Notes: a model not told the origin generated them from the sequence alone. A stretch of DNA of 64,000 bases from Cupriavidus nantongensis (GCF_001598055.1 NZ_CP014844.1:2879642-2943641); one strand, 5' to 3'. Positions 51,596-61,051 are shown, counted from the stretch's first letter. Program-made: numbers and translations.

Positions 51596-52681
51596 CTACG
51601 CCGATAGCTCTCTCACCAAGGTTGCGACGAGTTGCGACGCTGGCATTTCGCGTGCCAGCGGAGCTCCTTGACCGGCCCAATGGGCAGCGTAGTCGTGATT
51701 GCCTTGCTTTGCCGCAGCGCTCATTAATTGCTTGGCCGCGTCGTAAGCGACAGGGTACGTAGGAACTGCACCATCCGCGGATTCGCAATATGAAATAAGG
51801 CGATTCACGATGCCCCGGGCCGGGCGCCCGGACAAGACGTTGGTCAACCGGGTCATCGCCGCACGTTCACTTTTCAGGTTCCGGCGATAGCCCTCATTGG
51901 CAGTCGATTCGGGGCATAGGATGAAGGCTGTGCCGAGTTGCGCGGCTACGGCGCCAAGATCGAGGGCGGCCTTGATGCCTTGGCCGTCCATAATGCCGCC
52001 CGCCGCAATGACCGGTAGTTTGACGCGTTGCACTAGCAGACGAGTCAGAACCGAGGTCGGCAGGCGCTCGTCAATTGCATACTCCCCCGACTGAGACGTG
52101 ATCACTTCTCGATCGAAATTTCCCCGGTGACCGCCTGCTTCAATTCCTTGAGCAATGATGGCATCCACTCCTGCCTCTTCTATCAGTTGCGCTTCTTGCA
52201 GGCTGGTGGCGGTCGCCAGCGTGTAGATCCCGGCTTTGCGCAACGCCCCGAGTTGCTCCCGGGTCGGCAGGCCAAAGTGGAAGCTGACGATAGTGGGCTT
52301 GAGATCAAGAAGAGTTTCGAACACATCTTCGCTGTGCAGAAAGGACGTATAGATCTCGTCAAGCTCCGTCGGCGGTGCAGCGTCCACCTCGGCAAAGAGA
52401 GGAGCCAGTCGCTCGATCCAGGCGGTTTCAAGCCCGTCATTACGCTGTGCGGGTAGATGACAAAAGACATTGACGTTGAACGGCTTGTCGGTAAGCGCCC
52501 GGGTCTCCTCGATAGCTTGCCGCGCCTGCGCCGCCGTGCTCGCACCAAGTCCCAACGAACCCAAGGCACCAGCGTTGGCTACAGCGGCAGCTAGCTGCGG
52601 TGAGGAAACCCCAGCCATCGGTGCCTGGATGATGGGGTAACGGATGCCCACGCGAGCCAAGAACTGTTCGGATGTGCTCAT
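51596..52681 (-). CDS. Nitronate monooxygenase / FMN-dependent 2-nitropropane dioxygenase family
   Basis: Predicted 361 residues. RYPIIQAPMAGVSSPQLAAAVANAGALGSLGLG is the N-terminal FMN-binding barrel. IAQGIEAGGHRG has the catalytic-type His, and LPVIAAGGIMDGQGIKAALDLGAVAAQLGTAF is the phosphate-binding end. Class I NMO enzymes oxidise nitronates such as propionate-3-nitronate with O2. It is divergent from a LysR regulator, which probably controls it. Confidence 0.9.
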   Translation of the reverse strand: MSTSEQFLARVGIRYPIIQAPMAGVSSPQLAAAVANAGALGSLGLGASTAAQARQAIEETRALTDKPFNVNVFCHLPAQRNDGLETAWIERLAPLFAEVDAAPPTELDEIYTSFLHSEDVFETLLDLKPTIVSFHFGLPTREQLGALRKAGIYTLATATSLQEAQLIEEAGVDAIIAQGIEAGGHRGNFDREVITSQSGEYAIDERLPTSVLTRLLVQRVKLPVIAAGGIMDGQGIKAALDLGAVAAQLGTAFILCPESTANEGYRRNLKSERAAMTRLTNVLSGRPARGIVNRLISYCESADGAVPTYPVAYDAAKQLMSAAAKQGNHDYAAHWAGQGAPLAREMPASQLVATLVRELSA

Positions 52682-52700
52682 GATGCGACCTTCCTGTCGT

Positions 52701-52749
52701 TAGAAATCGTTAACGTGATAAATTCTCAATTTAGGAATATAATACATAA
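52701..52749 (+). promoter_or_regulatory. Divergent promoter/LysR operator between the NMO and LysR genes
   Basis: For the LysR gene, -35 GTGATA (52715-52720) and a perfect -10 TATAAT (52738-52743) are 17 bases apart. The inverted repeat ATTC-N9-GAAT (52722-52738), a LysR-type T-N11-A site, fills the spacer, so binding would also autorepress. A palindrome cgttaacg lies at 52708-52715. Confidence 0.6.
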
Positions 52750-52772
52750 AACGATCTTTTATTGGGAACGAT

Positions 52773-53648
52773 GTGGATCTGGAGTCTCTCAGGATTTTTC
52801 GCGCAGTTGCCAGCGAGCTGAGCATCACGCATGCGGCGGCGCGGCTCGGGCGCGTGCAGTCGAACGTAAGCACCCGCGTCCAGCAACTCGAAACCGAGCT
52901 GGGCGCGGACTTGTTCGTCCGCACCGGCAAACGCATGGCCTTGTCGGCTGCCGGGGAGCGCTTTCTCGACTACGCGCAGCGCATGCTCGCGCTGGAAGAG
53001 GAGGCCAGGCATGTCGTGACGGGCGGCCGCGACGGCGGCACGCTGCGCATCGGCAGCATGGAAAGCACCGCGGCCAGCCGCCTGGTCCCGCTGCTGTCCG
53101 CCTACCACGCAGGCCATCCGGAAACGCGGGTGGAAGTGAGCACGGGCCCGTCACGCCTGCTGCTCGAACAAGTGCGCACCGGCCGGCTTGACTGCGCATT
53201 CGCCGCGCTGCCGCCATCGTTCGGCGACAACGCCATACTCAAGGAACTGGGGCTGGCGGCGGTGCGCGTCTGGCGAGAGGACCTGCGGCTGCTGCTGCCG
53301 GCCACCGAATCAGGGACACGCCGCGCCGCCGACGTGCGCACACGCTCCCTGGCGGCGTTTCCGCAAGGTTGCGCCTACCGCAGCATCGCCGAGGATCTGC
53401 TGGGCGTTGCCGGTTCGCCCGAGTGGAAGGTGCAGGAAATGGCGTCCTACCACGCCATGATCGCCTGCGTTGCCGCAGGCGGCTGCGTCACCCTGCTGCC
53501 CGCGAGCGTGCTCGCGTTGGGAAATGTGCCCGCCGCCATGAAAGCGCTGCCCGCCGGCCGCGCCGACACGCTGCTGGTCTGGCGCGAAGACTACGACGTC
53601 CCTGCGTTCCGGCATCTGCGCGACGAGCTGAGCGAGGCTGGCAGATGA
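52773..53648 (+). CDS. LysR family regulator (divergent from NMO)
   Basis: Predicted 291 residues with a GTG start at 52773 (MDLESLRIFRAVASELSITHAAARLGRVQSNVSTRVQQLE, the LysR winged HTH); an ATG two bases upstream is out of frame. The C-terminal periplasmic-binding-like domain follows from about residue 90. The next MFS gene overlaps by ATGA, so the regulator and transporter share a transcript. The effector is unknown. Confidence 0.92.
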   Translation: MDLESLRIFRAVASELSITHAAARLGRVQSNVSTRVQQLETELGADLFVRTGKRMALSAAGERFLDYAQRMLALEEEARHVVTGGRDGGTLRIGSMESTAASRLVPLLSAYHAGHPETRVEVSTGPSRLLLEQVRTGRLDCAFAALPPSFGDNAILKELGLAAVRVWREDLRLLLPATESGTRRAADVRTRSLAAFPQGCAYRSIAEDLLGVAGSPEWKVQEMASYHAMIACVAAGGCVTLLPASVLALGNVPAAMKALPAGRADTLLVWREDYDVPAFRHLRDELSEAGR

Positions 53649-54790
53649 CCGCCTTCATCCGGTCCCGGAACTTGCGCTCCGCTGTCGAAGCCGCACTGGT
53701 CCTGGCCGTCGGTATGGGCTTCGGCCGCTTCGCCTTCACCGCCATCTTGCCGCACATGGTGGAAGAAGGCGTGCTGAGCCTGGGTGAAGGCAGTCTCGCC
53801 GCCTCGGCCAACTACGCCGGCTACCTGCTTGGCGCGCTCCTGGCCGTCCGGGCTCGCGCCCACCATGCGCACTGCCTCTGTCTGTGGGCCGTCATCGGCA
53901 CCGCCGCCTGCCTGGCCGCGCTGGCGTTGTCGGCCCCCGTCCCGGTGATCGTGATGCTACGTGGCCTCGCCGGTGCGTTCAGCGCGCTCTCGATGGTGGC
54001 AGCTTCGCTGTGGCTGCTGGAGCATCGGGGCCACTTCCGGGGTGCGCCGCTGCTCTACGCCGGCGTTGGCATCGGCATCGCCGTGTCCGCCGAGCTACTG
54101 GTGCTGGGGACGCATCTCGGCCTGCGCAGCCACGGCATGTGGCTGATGCTAGGCATCGTGGCCCTAGCCTTCGGCCTGGCATCGGCGCCTGGCCTGGTCG
54201 CCAGCGCCTCCCAGGCGCAGCACGCTGCTGCCATGCCCGCTTCCGCGACGCCGGTATCGCGACCAGCGGCCGCGTGGCCTCTGGTCACGATCTACGGGTT
54301 GGCCGGCCTGGGCTACATCGTGACCGCGACCTACCTGCCGCTGCTCGTCCACACCGTCCTGCCCGACTTGGACCCGGCCCACGTCTGGGCGGTGTTCGGG
54401 CTCTGCGCCGCGCCCTCTTGCCTGCTATGGCATCGCATCCATGAGCGATGGGGGACCCCCCGTGCCTTGCGGCTCAATCTCGCGCTTCAGGCCGTGGGGG
54501 TCGCACTGCCGGCATTCATCCCTTCGGCGGCCAGCTATCTTTTGAGCGCACTACTGGTCGGGGGGACTTTCATGGGCACCGCCACCATCGCCATGCCCGC
54601 GGCGCAGCGGGCTGCACGCAATATGAAGATGAACCTGCTCGCGACTATGACGCTCGCCTACGGCATCGGCCAGATCCTCGGCCCGGGGTTGGCCGAGACC
54701 TTGCGTGCGCTCAGCCACTCCTTCTCCAGCTCATTGGCCGCGGCAGCCGGCGCGCTGGTAGTGGCGGCGCTTACGACGGTTCTCCTCTAA
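53645..54790 (+). CDS. YbfB/YjiJ family MFS transporter
   Basis: Predicted 381 residues with about 12 membrane segments. The start overlaps the LysR stop. RSAVEAALVLAVGMGFGRFAFTAILPHMVEEGVLS is the YbfB/YjiJ N-terminal signature. Substrate unknown; coupling with the LysR gene and adjacency to NMO suggest export or uptake of the inducer or a nitro compound. That is inference only. Confidence 0.9.
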   Translation: MTAFIRSRNLRSAVEAALVLAVGMGFGRFAFTAILPHMVEEGVLSLGEGSLAASANYAGYLLGALLAVRARAHHAHCLCLWAVIGTAACLAALALSAPVPVIVMLRGLAGAFSALSMVAASLWLLEHRGHFRGAPLLYAGVGIGIAVSAELLVLGTHLGLRSHGMWLMLGIVALAFGLASAPGLVASASQAQHAAAMPASATPVSRPAAAWPLVTIYGLAGLGYIVTATYLPLLVHTVLPDLDPAHVWAVFGLCAAPSCLLWHRIHERWGTPRALRLNLALQAVGVALPAFIPSAASYLLSALLVGGTFMGTATIAMPAAQRAARNMKMNLLATMTLAYGIGQILGPGLAETLRALSHSFSSSLAAAAGALVVAALTTVLL

Positions 54791-54919
54791 GCGGGCCGCA
54801 GAATAGCGTTGAGCCTGCCGCAGGTCTTCGCAGCATCAATCCGCGGCGCTGGATTGGGAGCGCAGCCACGCAGCCCTCTGCTCCAACCGTTGCCGCCACT
54901 CTGGAGCGAGGCCGGGAAG

Positions 54920-55861
54920 CTAGGACGGGTCCAAGCCTGGATGCTCGGTCCTTGCCCGCTCGCCTATTTCCAGAAAGCGATCTCTGATCCAGATGCCGGC
55001 GGGATCGCTTTGTGCGCGTGGATGCCAGGCCATCGCCAAGCGAAACGACGGGATGCGAAATGGGAGGGGGATCAAATCGACAAACGCGGCATAGCGCTGG
55101 AGCAGCTTCCGCGGAAGACTGGCGACGCCGTCGGTCTGAGACAGAACCAGCGCCACCTGGTTGTAGCTGGGCACGGAAGCGACGACGTTCCTCTGCACGC
55201 CCAGCTTTGCGAGAACCGCGTCCACCGGCGTGGAGAAATCCGCGCGGGATGAAACAACGACATGGTGCAGGGCGCAGTACTCCGCCAGACTGGGCGCGCC
55301 GATCCCCCGGGGGTGGCCACGGCGCTGCGCCAGCACGAAATCATCGCTGAGCAGAAACCGGGCCTTCAGGGTCTCCGGCACCTTGTCGATATCCCCGAGA
55401 AACAAGTCGACCTCACGGCGCGCCATGCGCTCAACCAGCCCGGCGTCGTCGGCGGGCACAACGGACATCCGCAATTCGGGGTTGCCGTAACTCATCACCT
55501 CCGTCATCACATCCAGCGCCAGGATCGTGAACACGCTGTCGTTCGATGCGACGACAAAGGTCCTTGCCGAAGTCTGAGGATCGAATTCGTGCGGCTGCGC
55601 CACCGCCTCGCGCAGCCTCGCAAGCGCATCCGCCAGGCTTGAACGCAACGCCAGCGCGCGTTCGGTCGGCACCATGCCGCGGCCCGTTTCCGAGGGCACG
55701 AGCAGCGGGTCCTGGAACAACTCGCGCAGGCGAGACAGGTGGCCCGACAGGGTCGGCTGGCTGATGTGCAGGCGCTGTGCCGCGCGTGTCACGTTCAGTT
55801 CGTCCAGCAAGGTGTCCAACGAGATCAGGAGGTACAACTCCGATCTTTTCATATCGATCAT
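54920..55861 (-). CDS. LysR family regulator (divergent from the hydrolase cluster)
   Basis: Predicted 313 residues from ATG 55861 (GAGG 9 bases upstream); ATG at 55852 is an alternative. MKRSELYLLISLDTLLDELNVTRAAQRLHISQPTLSGHLSRLRELFQDPLLV is the LysR HTH. It faces the GST remnant, MBL hydrolase and alpha/beta hydrolase genes and probably activates them in response to a pathway compound. Confidence 0.92.
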   Translation of the reverse strand: MIDMKRSELYLLISLDTLLDELNVTRAAQRLHISQPTLSGHLSRLRELFQDPLLVPSETGRGMVPTERALALRSSLADALARLREAVAQPHEFDPQTSARTFVVASNDSVFTILALDVMTEVMSYGNPELRMSVVPADDAGLVERMARREVDLFLGDIDKVPETLKARFLLSDDFVLAQRRGHPRGIGAPSLAEYCALHHVVVSSRADFSTPVDAVLAKLGVQRNVVASVPSYNQVALVLSQTDGVASLPRKLLQRYAAFVDLIPLPFRIPSFRLAMAWHPRAQSDPAGIWIRDRFLEIGERARTEHPGLDPS

Positions 55862-55878
55862 TCCGATACCTCATATCG
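55852..55878. promoter_or_regulatory. Candidate LysR operator half-sites
   Basis: TATCG (55852-55856), CGATA (55864-55868) and TATCG (55874-55878) form two overlapping inverted repeats, CGATA-N5-TATCG being the tighter one. They lie at the start of the LysR gene and in the gap to the GST remnant. Confidence 0.45.
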
Positions 55879-55955
55879 AATCTAACGACTAACAGCTCTG
55901 CGGATATCCCCCTTAAGCTTTCACCGTATTCCACGAAAGTGAGCAAGGACGATCC

Positions 55956-56273
55956 ATGCAGCAGCCCGTCGGCTTCTACTACCATCCGACACCAAACCCT
56001 TCAAAAATCGCACTTTTCCTAGAAGAATCGGGGATTTCCTATCGACTGATTCCGGTGGACATCGCCAAGGGCGACCGGCATTCAGCCGAGTTCAGGACCC
56101 TCAACCCGAATGGCAAGGTGCCTGTGGCGGCGGAGAATGGTATCGCAATATTTGATGGCTCTGCCATCCTCTTACCCCTCCGCTCTTGCACCTTGCCAAG
56201 AAGGCCGGCGCCTCCTCGCCCCCACACGGTGATGGCCTTGCTTGACCTCGACGTCAAGGGCGAGGCTTTCTGA
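55956..56273 (+). pseudogene. Truncated glutathione S-transferase
   Basis: GFYYHPTPNPSKIALFLEESGISYRLIPVDIAKGDRHSAEFRTLNPNGKVPVAAENG is a GST thioredoxin-like N-terminal domain. After IFDGSAILL (about residue 68) the frame loses similarity; in another frame HLAKKAGASSP resembles the expected continuation YLAxKxG. The helical C-terminal domain (about 120 residues) is missing. So it is a decayed gene at the head of the hydrolase cluster. Confidence 0.75.
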
Positions 56274-56305
56274 TTCAACTTCAATATTTGACAGGTCCGT
56301 TGAAT

Positions 56306-57199
56306 ATGCGCCATACAAACAAGATCTACCGGATCGGTGACGTGACCGTCACGAAGATCGAAGAGATGCGGCTGAACGTCGCTCCACCTTCCTTTCTGTA
56401 CCCGCAATGGGATGCCGAAGAACTGGAAAGAAACCTGCACTGGCTCACCCCCAGCAACATGGACGCAACCACGGGACACCTGATTCAAAGCATCCACACC
56501 TGGCTGGTACGGACCAGGCGCCACACGATCCTCATCGACACCGGCTCTGGCAACGACAAGGAGCGGCCGCTCAACACGATCTTCCATCGACTGCAGACCC
56601 CGTACCTGCAGCGTCTGGCCGCGGCAGGCGTGAAGCCGGAGGATGTGGACTACGTTCTGCATACGCATCTCCACGTCGACCATGTCGGCTGGAATACGAG
56701 ACTCGTAGGCGGCCGCTGGGTCCCTACCTTCCCGAATGCCCGCCATGTGTTCGCCCGGGCCGAAGAGGACTACTACAGCAGTCCAGCGAGCCATAACGAC
56801 GTCAACGTGCCCAGCCTGGGCGTCTTTGAGGACAGCGTTGCGCCCATCATCGCGTCTGGACAGGTCGAACGCATCGGCGATGCCGGTGGCGCGTTTCTCG
56901 ATCACTTTGTCTTCCGTCCGTCGAAGGGACACAGCATCGGACACATGTCGATCGAGCTGCGCTCCGGGGACGAAGAGGCGCTGTTCAGTGGCGACGTCAT
57001 GCACCACCCATTGCAAGTCGTTCGTCCAGACTGGAACTCCGTCTTCTGTGAATGGCAGGACGAGGCACGCGCATCGCGCCGGTGGGCACTCGAACATGCG
57101 GCCGAACGCCGGTTGCTCTTCTTCACCCCCCATTTCGCAGAGAGCTCTGCCGGCTACGTGACGCGCCACGGCGATCGCTTTGATTGGCGCTACGAGTAA
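56306..57199 (+). CDS. MBL-fold metallo-hydrolase
   Basis: Predicted 297 residues; ATG 56306 is taken over a TTG at 56288. THLHVDHVGWN (about 117-127) is the HxHxDH zinc motif, with ILIDTGSGND before it and SKGHSIGHMSIEL and FSGDVMHH supplying further metal ligands. Similar to lactonase/quinoprotein-like hydrolases that open cyclic esters. It is followed 23 bases later by an alpha/beta hydrolase, so a two-step ester or lactone breakdown is plausible. Confidence 0.9.
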   Translation: MRHTNKIYRIGDVTVTKIEEMRLNVAPPSFLYPQWDAEELERNLHWLTPSNMDATTGHLIQSIHTWLVRTRRHTILIDTGSGNDKERPLNTIFHRLQTPYLQRLAAAGVKPEDVDYVLHTHLHVDHVGWNTRLVGGRWVPTFPNARHVFARAEEDYYSSPASHNDVNVPSLGVFEDSVAPIIASGQVERIGDAGGAFLDHFVFRPSKGHSIGHMSIELRSGDEEALFSGDVMHHPLQVVRPDWNSVFCEWQDEARASRRWALEHAAERRLLFFTPHFAESSAGYVTRHGDRFDWRYE

Positions 57200-57221
57200 A
57201 TCCACTTTCAGGACACGCATC

Positions 57222-58235
57222 ATGACCAGCAAATACGCATCCGGCGGCACAGAGCCCGTTTTCGAGCAATACCGCGTGCCGACCGGCGACACGGGCATCG
57301 AGATTCACGTGCGCAACAAGCGTCCCGCCTCGATGACGGACTTTCGCGCAGACCGCACCATCGTGATGATTCACGGTGCGACGTTCTCATCGGGCAGTCT
57401 TTACGATGTGCCGTTCAACGGCATGTCCTTCCTGGATTTCCTGGCGGCGGCGGGCTACGACGTCCACGCTATGGATGTCCGGGGCTACGGGCATTCGTCA
57501 CGACCGCCGGAGATGGAGTCGCCCGCGGGCGATTCCGCTCCCATGGTCGGGACCGATACCGGCATCCACGACCTGGGCGTGGTGGTGGATCACGTCCGCT
57601 CGCTTCGTGGCCTGGCGCGCGTCTGCGTGTTCGGCATGTCCTGGGGCGGCACCGTGGCGGGCGCCTATACGAGCCGCAACGAGGACAAGGTCGAGAAGCT
57701 TTCGCTGCTCGCGCCTCAATGGCTGAGCGACAAGCCGATCCCGATCGATGCCGGCGGCCCGCTGAGCGCCTATCGCTTGGTGCCTGTACGGGAAGCCAAG
57801 GCGCGGTGGCTGAGCACCGCGCCCGAGCATGGGCGCGCCACCTTGGTACCGGATGGCTGGTTCGAGCAGTGGGCGGACTTCACCCTGGCCGAAGATCCGT
57901 GGAGCCAGGAACGCACACCCGATTTGATCCGTGCGAGCAACGGGCCGATCCAGGACATCCGCGACTATTGGCGCGCCGGCCGCCAGTATTACGACCCGTC
58001 GGACATCCGGGTTCCCGTGCTGCTGGTGCACGGCGAGTGGGATATCGACGTCCCCATCGACCTCGCCCAGGCCTTCTTTCTCGAACTGAGGAATGCGCCA
58101 TACCGCAAATGGGTCGAGATTGGCGAAGCCACGCATCTCGTTCTGCTGGAGAAAAATCGGCTCCTCGCGTACCAAGCGATCCGTGATTTCTTCGATAAAG
58201 AATTCGTGCCCGAAGTCTCCCTTCAGAACCGCTAG
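57222..58235 (+). CDS. Alpha/beta hydrolase
   Basis: Predicted 337 residues; ATG 57222 follows AGGA. Oxyanion region MIHGATFSSGS, nucleophile elbow GMSWGG (Ser about 145), acid VHGEWDIDV and His in EATHLVLLE give a complete triad. No signal peptide. It is linked with the MBL hydrolase gene and probably acts on an ester in the same route. Confidence 0.9.
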   Translation: MTSKYASGGTEPVFEQYRVPTGDTGIEIHVRNKRPASMTDFRADRTIVMIHGATFSSGSLYDVPFNGMSFLDFLAAAGYDVHAMDVRGYGHSSRPPEMESPAGDSAPMVGTDTGIHDLGVVVDHVRSLRGLARVCVFGMSWGGTVAGAYTSRNEDKVEKLSLLAPQWLSDKPIPIDAGGPLSAYRLVPVREAKARWLSTAPEHGRATLVPDGWFEQWADFTLAEDPWSQERTPDLIRASNGPIQDIRDYWRAGRQYYDPSDIRVPVLLVHGEWDIDVPIDLAQAFFLELRNAPYRKWVEIGEATHLVLLEKNRLLAYQAIRDFFDKEFVPEVSLQNR

Positions 58236-58370
58236 ACAACCCGAACGGATGAGCGGCCGGAGGCCGGAGTGACGGACGCCACGCGCTTCCAGTGATCGCC
58301 ATTGTCGAACCCTTGTCAGCACTGTTTTCGGATCAACGATGAACGATGCCGGACCGACTTACTCGGCCTG

Positions 58371-59000
58371 CTATCTACCGATAGCCTGAAAGTAAGCACA
58401 AAACATATCGGCCATTGCATCGGCATAGGCCTTGATTTCCGCCTTGGTTCGGCGTGTTCGGGAGAAATCGTTCCCCACCGCACTGAGCGTCGTGAAGACA
58501 AGATCGCCAGCCAGCGCACGGACCGATGCCGATGCGTTCGGCAGTACTTCGGCGATGAAGACTTCGATCATCCGGTCGCCCTCGGCTTGGGCCTTTTTCG
58601 CCTCAGGGCTGTCCCGGTAGAGCGGCGCGGCGTCGTTGAGTGCGCCCCGAACCTCGGCCTCTTCGCATTCGGATTGCAGGAAGGCATGGACAAGCCTTCG
58701 CAATCGCTCAAAGTGCGAACGCTCCGCGTCCTCCAGAATCTCCCGCAGCATCCGGGTTGTCTGCATCCACTCATCAGTCTGTAAGCGGAACAGGATAGCC
58801 GCCTTGTTGGGGAAGTACTGGTAGACCGATCCCACGCTGACCCCCGCCTTCTCTGCCACCCGAGCCGTGGTGAAGCGGGTCGCGCCTTCCTGTGCCAAGA
58901 CTTGGGTGGCTGCCTCAAGGATGGCAGCAACCAGTTCCGTGGAGCGTGCCTGTTGTGGCTGCTTGCGCGAAGCGATTTGGGGACGTCGGCGAGTGGTCAT
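58371..59000 (-). CDS. TetR family repressor
   Basis: Predicted 209 residues from ATG 59000; an ATG at 59048 is in frame but neither has a clear SD. RSTELVAAILEAATQVLAQEGATRFTTARVAEKAGVSVGSVYQYFPNKAAILFRL is a typical TetR HTH, followed by a helical ligand domain. It is divergent from the O-methyltransferase operon and is its probable repressor. Confidence 0.92.
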   Translation of the reverse strand: MTTRRRPQIASRKQPQQARSTELVAAILEAATQVLAQEGATRFTTARVAEKAGVSVGSVYQYFPNKAAILFRLQTDEWMQTTRMLREILEDAERSHFERLRRLVHAFLQSECEEAEVRGALNDAAPLYRDSPEAKKAQAEGDRMIEVFIAEVLPNASASVRALAGDLVFTTLSAVGNDFSRTRRTKAEIKAYADAMADMFCAYFQAIGR

Positions 59001-59304
59001 GGGGCATGGCAAGGCGTTATACAAAGAATCGAGCGATTCCATCGACACCTTAAATGCGATGAATCATTCACATACTAGCGCAACGTCAGCCTCTTGCTCA
59101 ACCTGCGTCACCGATCTTTATGAGCACTCGCCCTGGACGCGAAAGAGTGCTGCAGTCGGCACAGCGGATGCCAACGGACATGGAACACCATAGCCGAGCG
59201 AGCCGGCCGGCTGCGTTGGCGATGTAGGGCTTTCCTGACGAAAAACCTGAGCATCTCAAACCCCACTAGACCTTGGGGGCATCCATTAGACCTGGAAACG
59301 CACC

Positions 59305-59358
59305 GTTTTCCGGGCACCAGGCATGCCACCTGGCGCAGAAGGGTGGCCCGGAAAACGC
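59305..59358. repeat. Inverted repeat in the TetR/O-methyltransferase gap
   Basis: cgttttccgggc (59305-59316) and gcccggaaaacg (59347-59358) are perfect 12-base arms around a 30-base loop that holds a smaller ccagg/cctgg repeat. No T-tract on either side. It could be a terminator for incoming transcription, or a remnant of a small repeat element. It lies in the 477-base gap 59001-59477, which otherwise holds only the promoter below. Confidence 0.6.
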
Positions 59359-59367
59359 GAACTGGTA

Positions 59368-59403
59368 TGCGAATTTTCAATGCGAATATTTCGTGATATT
59401 ATG
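59368..59403 (+). promoter_or_regulatory. Promoter and repeated operator of the O-methyltransferase operon
   Basis: -35 TTTTCA (59375-59380) and -10 TATTAT (59398-59403) are 17 bases apart. The direct repeat ATGCGAAT occurs at 59368-59375 and 59381-59388, flanking the -35 box, where a TetR repressor would block polymerase. Confidence 0.55.
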
Positions 59404-59477
59404 CCATCAATACGAATAAACGATCGCGTTTTAAGAGCACACGAAAGCACCTCCGTCCACAGAAGAAAGGCCCCCTC

Positions 59478-60137
59478 ATGGCATCGACACTGACCAGCGC
59501 CCCACTGGCGCCCTTGCTGCACAGCCTGTTCGAACAGGCCGACCAAGCCACCAGCCCGGCCCTGGCGGCACTCTCCGGCGACGAACGCGCGCGGCTGATG
59601 GGCAGCAAAACCGAATACACCCGCTTCTACAGCCTGGCCAAGGACCTGTGGCTGCCCGTCTCGCGGGAAACCGGCGTGCTGCTGTACCAGTTGGCACGCA
59701 GCACCCACGCCCGCAACGTCGTCGAGTTCGGCACCTCGTTCGGCCTGTCGACGTTGCACCTGGCGGCGGCGCTGCGCGACAACGGCGGCGGTCGAGTGAT
59801 CAGCAGCGAATTTGAACCCTCAAAGGTCGCCAAGGCCCGTCGGCATCTGGCCGAGGGCGGCGTGGACGACCTGGTCGAAATCCGCGAGGGCGACGCCTTG
59901 AAGACGCTGGCGACCGACCTTCCCGAAACCGTCGACCTGCTGCTGCTCGACGGTGCCAAGTCGATCTACTGCGAAGTCCTCGACCTGGTCGAACCCCACC
60001 TGCGTCCCGGCGCACTGGTCGTGGCCGACAACGCCGACTTCAGCCCTGAGTATCTGGCGCGCGTGCGCTCCCCGGACGACGGCTACCTGTCCATCCCGTT
60101 CGGCGAAGACGTGGAACTGTCGATCCGCCTGGGCTGA
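59478..60137 (+). CDS. O-methyltransferase family, class I SAM-dependent
   Basis: Predicted 219 residues. ARNVVEFGTSFGLSTLHLAAAL is the SAM-binding motif I of caffeoyl-CoA/catechol-type O-methyltransferases, followed by VISSEFEPSK, EIREGDALKTL, VDLLLLDGAKSIY and LVVADNADF. No signal peptide. First gene of the operon under the TetR regulator; SDR and MFS genes follow. Confidence 0.9.
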   Translation: MASTLTSAPLAPLLHSLFEQADQATSPALAALSGDERARLMGSKTEYTRFYSLAKDLWLPVSRETGVLLYQLARSTHARNVVEFGTSFGLSTLHLAAALRDNGGGRVISSEFEPSKVAKARRHLAEGGVDDLVEIREGDALKTLATDLPETVDLLLLDGAKSIYCEVLDLVEPHLRPGALVVADNADFSPEYLARVRSPDDGYLSIPFGEDVELSIRLG

Positions 60138-60184
60138 AGCAAGCCCGTCATTTCCTTCCCAACATCCCAATAGGAGTTCTTGCA

Positions 60185-61051
60185 ATGCACGTATTTGTCA
60201 CAGGCGCCACCGGCTGGGTCGGCTCGGCCGTGGTCGAAGACCTCCTCGCTGCCGGTCATCAGGTCACCGGCTTGGCCCGCTCCGCCGACAAGGCCGCTTC
60301 CCTCGTTGCGGCGGGTGCGAACGTCGTCCAAGGCTCGCTGGACGATCTGGAAACGCTGCGTTCGGCCGCATCGACGGCCGATGCGGTGATCCATACTGCG
60401 TTCAACCATGATTTCTCCAAGTTCCTCGAAAATGCCGAACAGGATCGGCGTGCGATCGAGGCGCTGGGCAGCGCGCTGCAAGGATCGGACCGGCCGCTGC
60501 TCGTCACCTCGGGGCTGTCCGGGTTGCCGCGCGGGGCCACCGAAGCCGACCTGCCCAACCCCGCCTCGCCCCGCAAGTCGGAAGAAGCCGCCCGGGCGGC
60601 GGCGGCGCGTGGTGTCCACGCCGCCACGGTACGCCTGGCGCCGTCGGTGCACGGACTGGGCGATCACGGCTTCGTGCCGATCCTCATCCGCACGGCCCGC
60701 CAGAAAGGTGTGTCCGCCTACGTGGAGGATGGCGCCAACTGCTGGGCCGGCGTGTACCGCCGCGATGCCGCGCGTGTCTATCGCCTGGCCCTGGAGCAAG
60801 GCGTGACCGAGTCGGTCTATCACGCCGTCGCCGATGAAGCCGTTCCCTTCAAGGCGATCGCCGAGGCGATCGGCAGCCGTCTGGACCTTCCGGTGGAATC
60901 GCGTGGCCGCGACCACTTCGGCTGGTTCGCCAGCATGGCCGGAGCCGACATGGCCGTGTCCAGCGCCCGCACGCGCGAGCGGCTCGGCTGGAAGCCCGAA
61001 GGCCCGAACCTCCTCGTCGACCTGGACCAGCCCGGCTATTACGCCGGCTGA
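60185..61051 (+). CDS. NAD(P)-dependent SDR/epimerase-type oxidoreductase
   Basis: Predicted 288 residues. VFVTGATGWVGSAVVEDLLAAGH is the Rossmann motif GxxGxxG of extended/atypical SDRs; RLAPSVHGLGDHGFVP follows. The usual YxxxK is not evident (PRKSEEAAR lies at the place), so it is of the atypical epimerase/NmrA-like class. It commonly accompanies the AraJ-type MFS in TetR-controlled operons. Confidence 0.88.
   Translation: MHVFVTGATGWVGSAVVEDLLAAGHQVTGLARSADKAASLVAAGANVVQGSLDDLETLRSAASTADAVIHTAFNHDFSKFLENAEQDRRAIEALGSALQGSDRPLLVTSGLSGLPRGATEADLPNPASPRKSEEAARAAAARGVHAATVRLAPSVHGLGDHGFVPILIRTARQKGVSAYVEDGANCWAGVYRRDAARVYRLALEQGVTESVYHAVADEAVPFKAIAEAIGSRLDLPVESRGRDHFGWFASMAGADMAVSSARTRERLGWKPEGPNLLVDLDQPGYYAG

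Noticed and set aside
51466..51762. 98-codon frame right of the relaxase
   Set aside because: No SD, a basic low-complexity product, and it overlaps the 3' end of the NMO gene. The 177-base gap after traI shows nothing else supportable.
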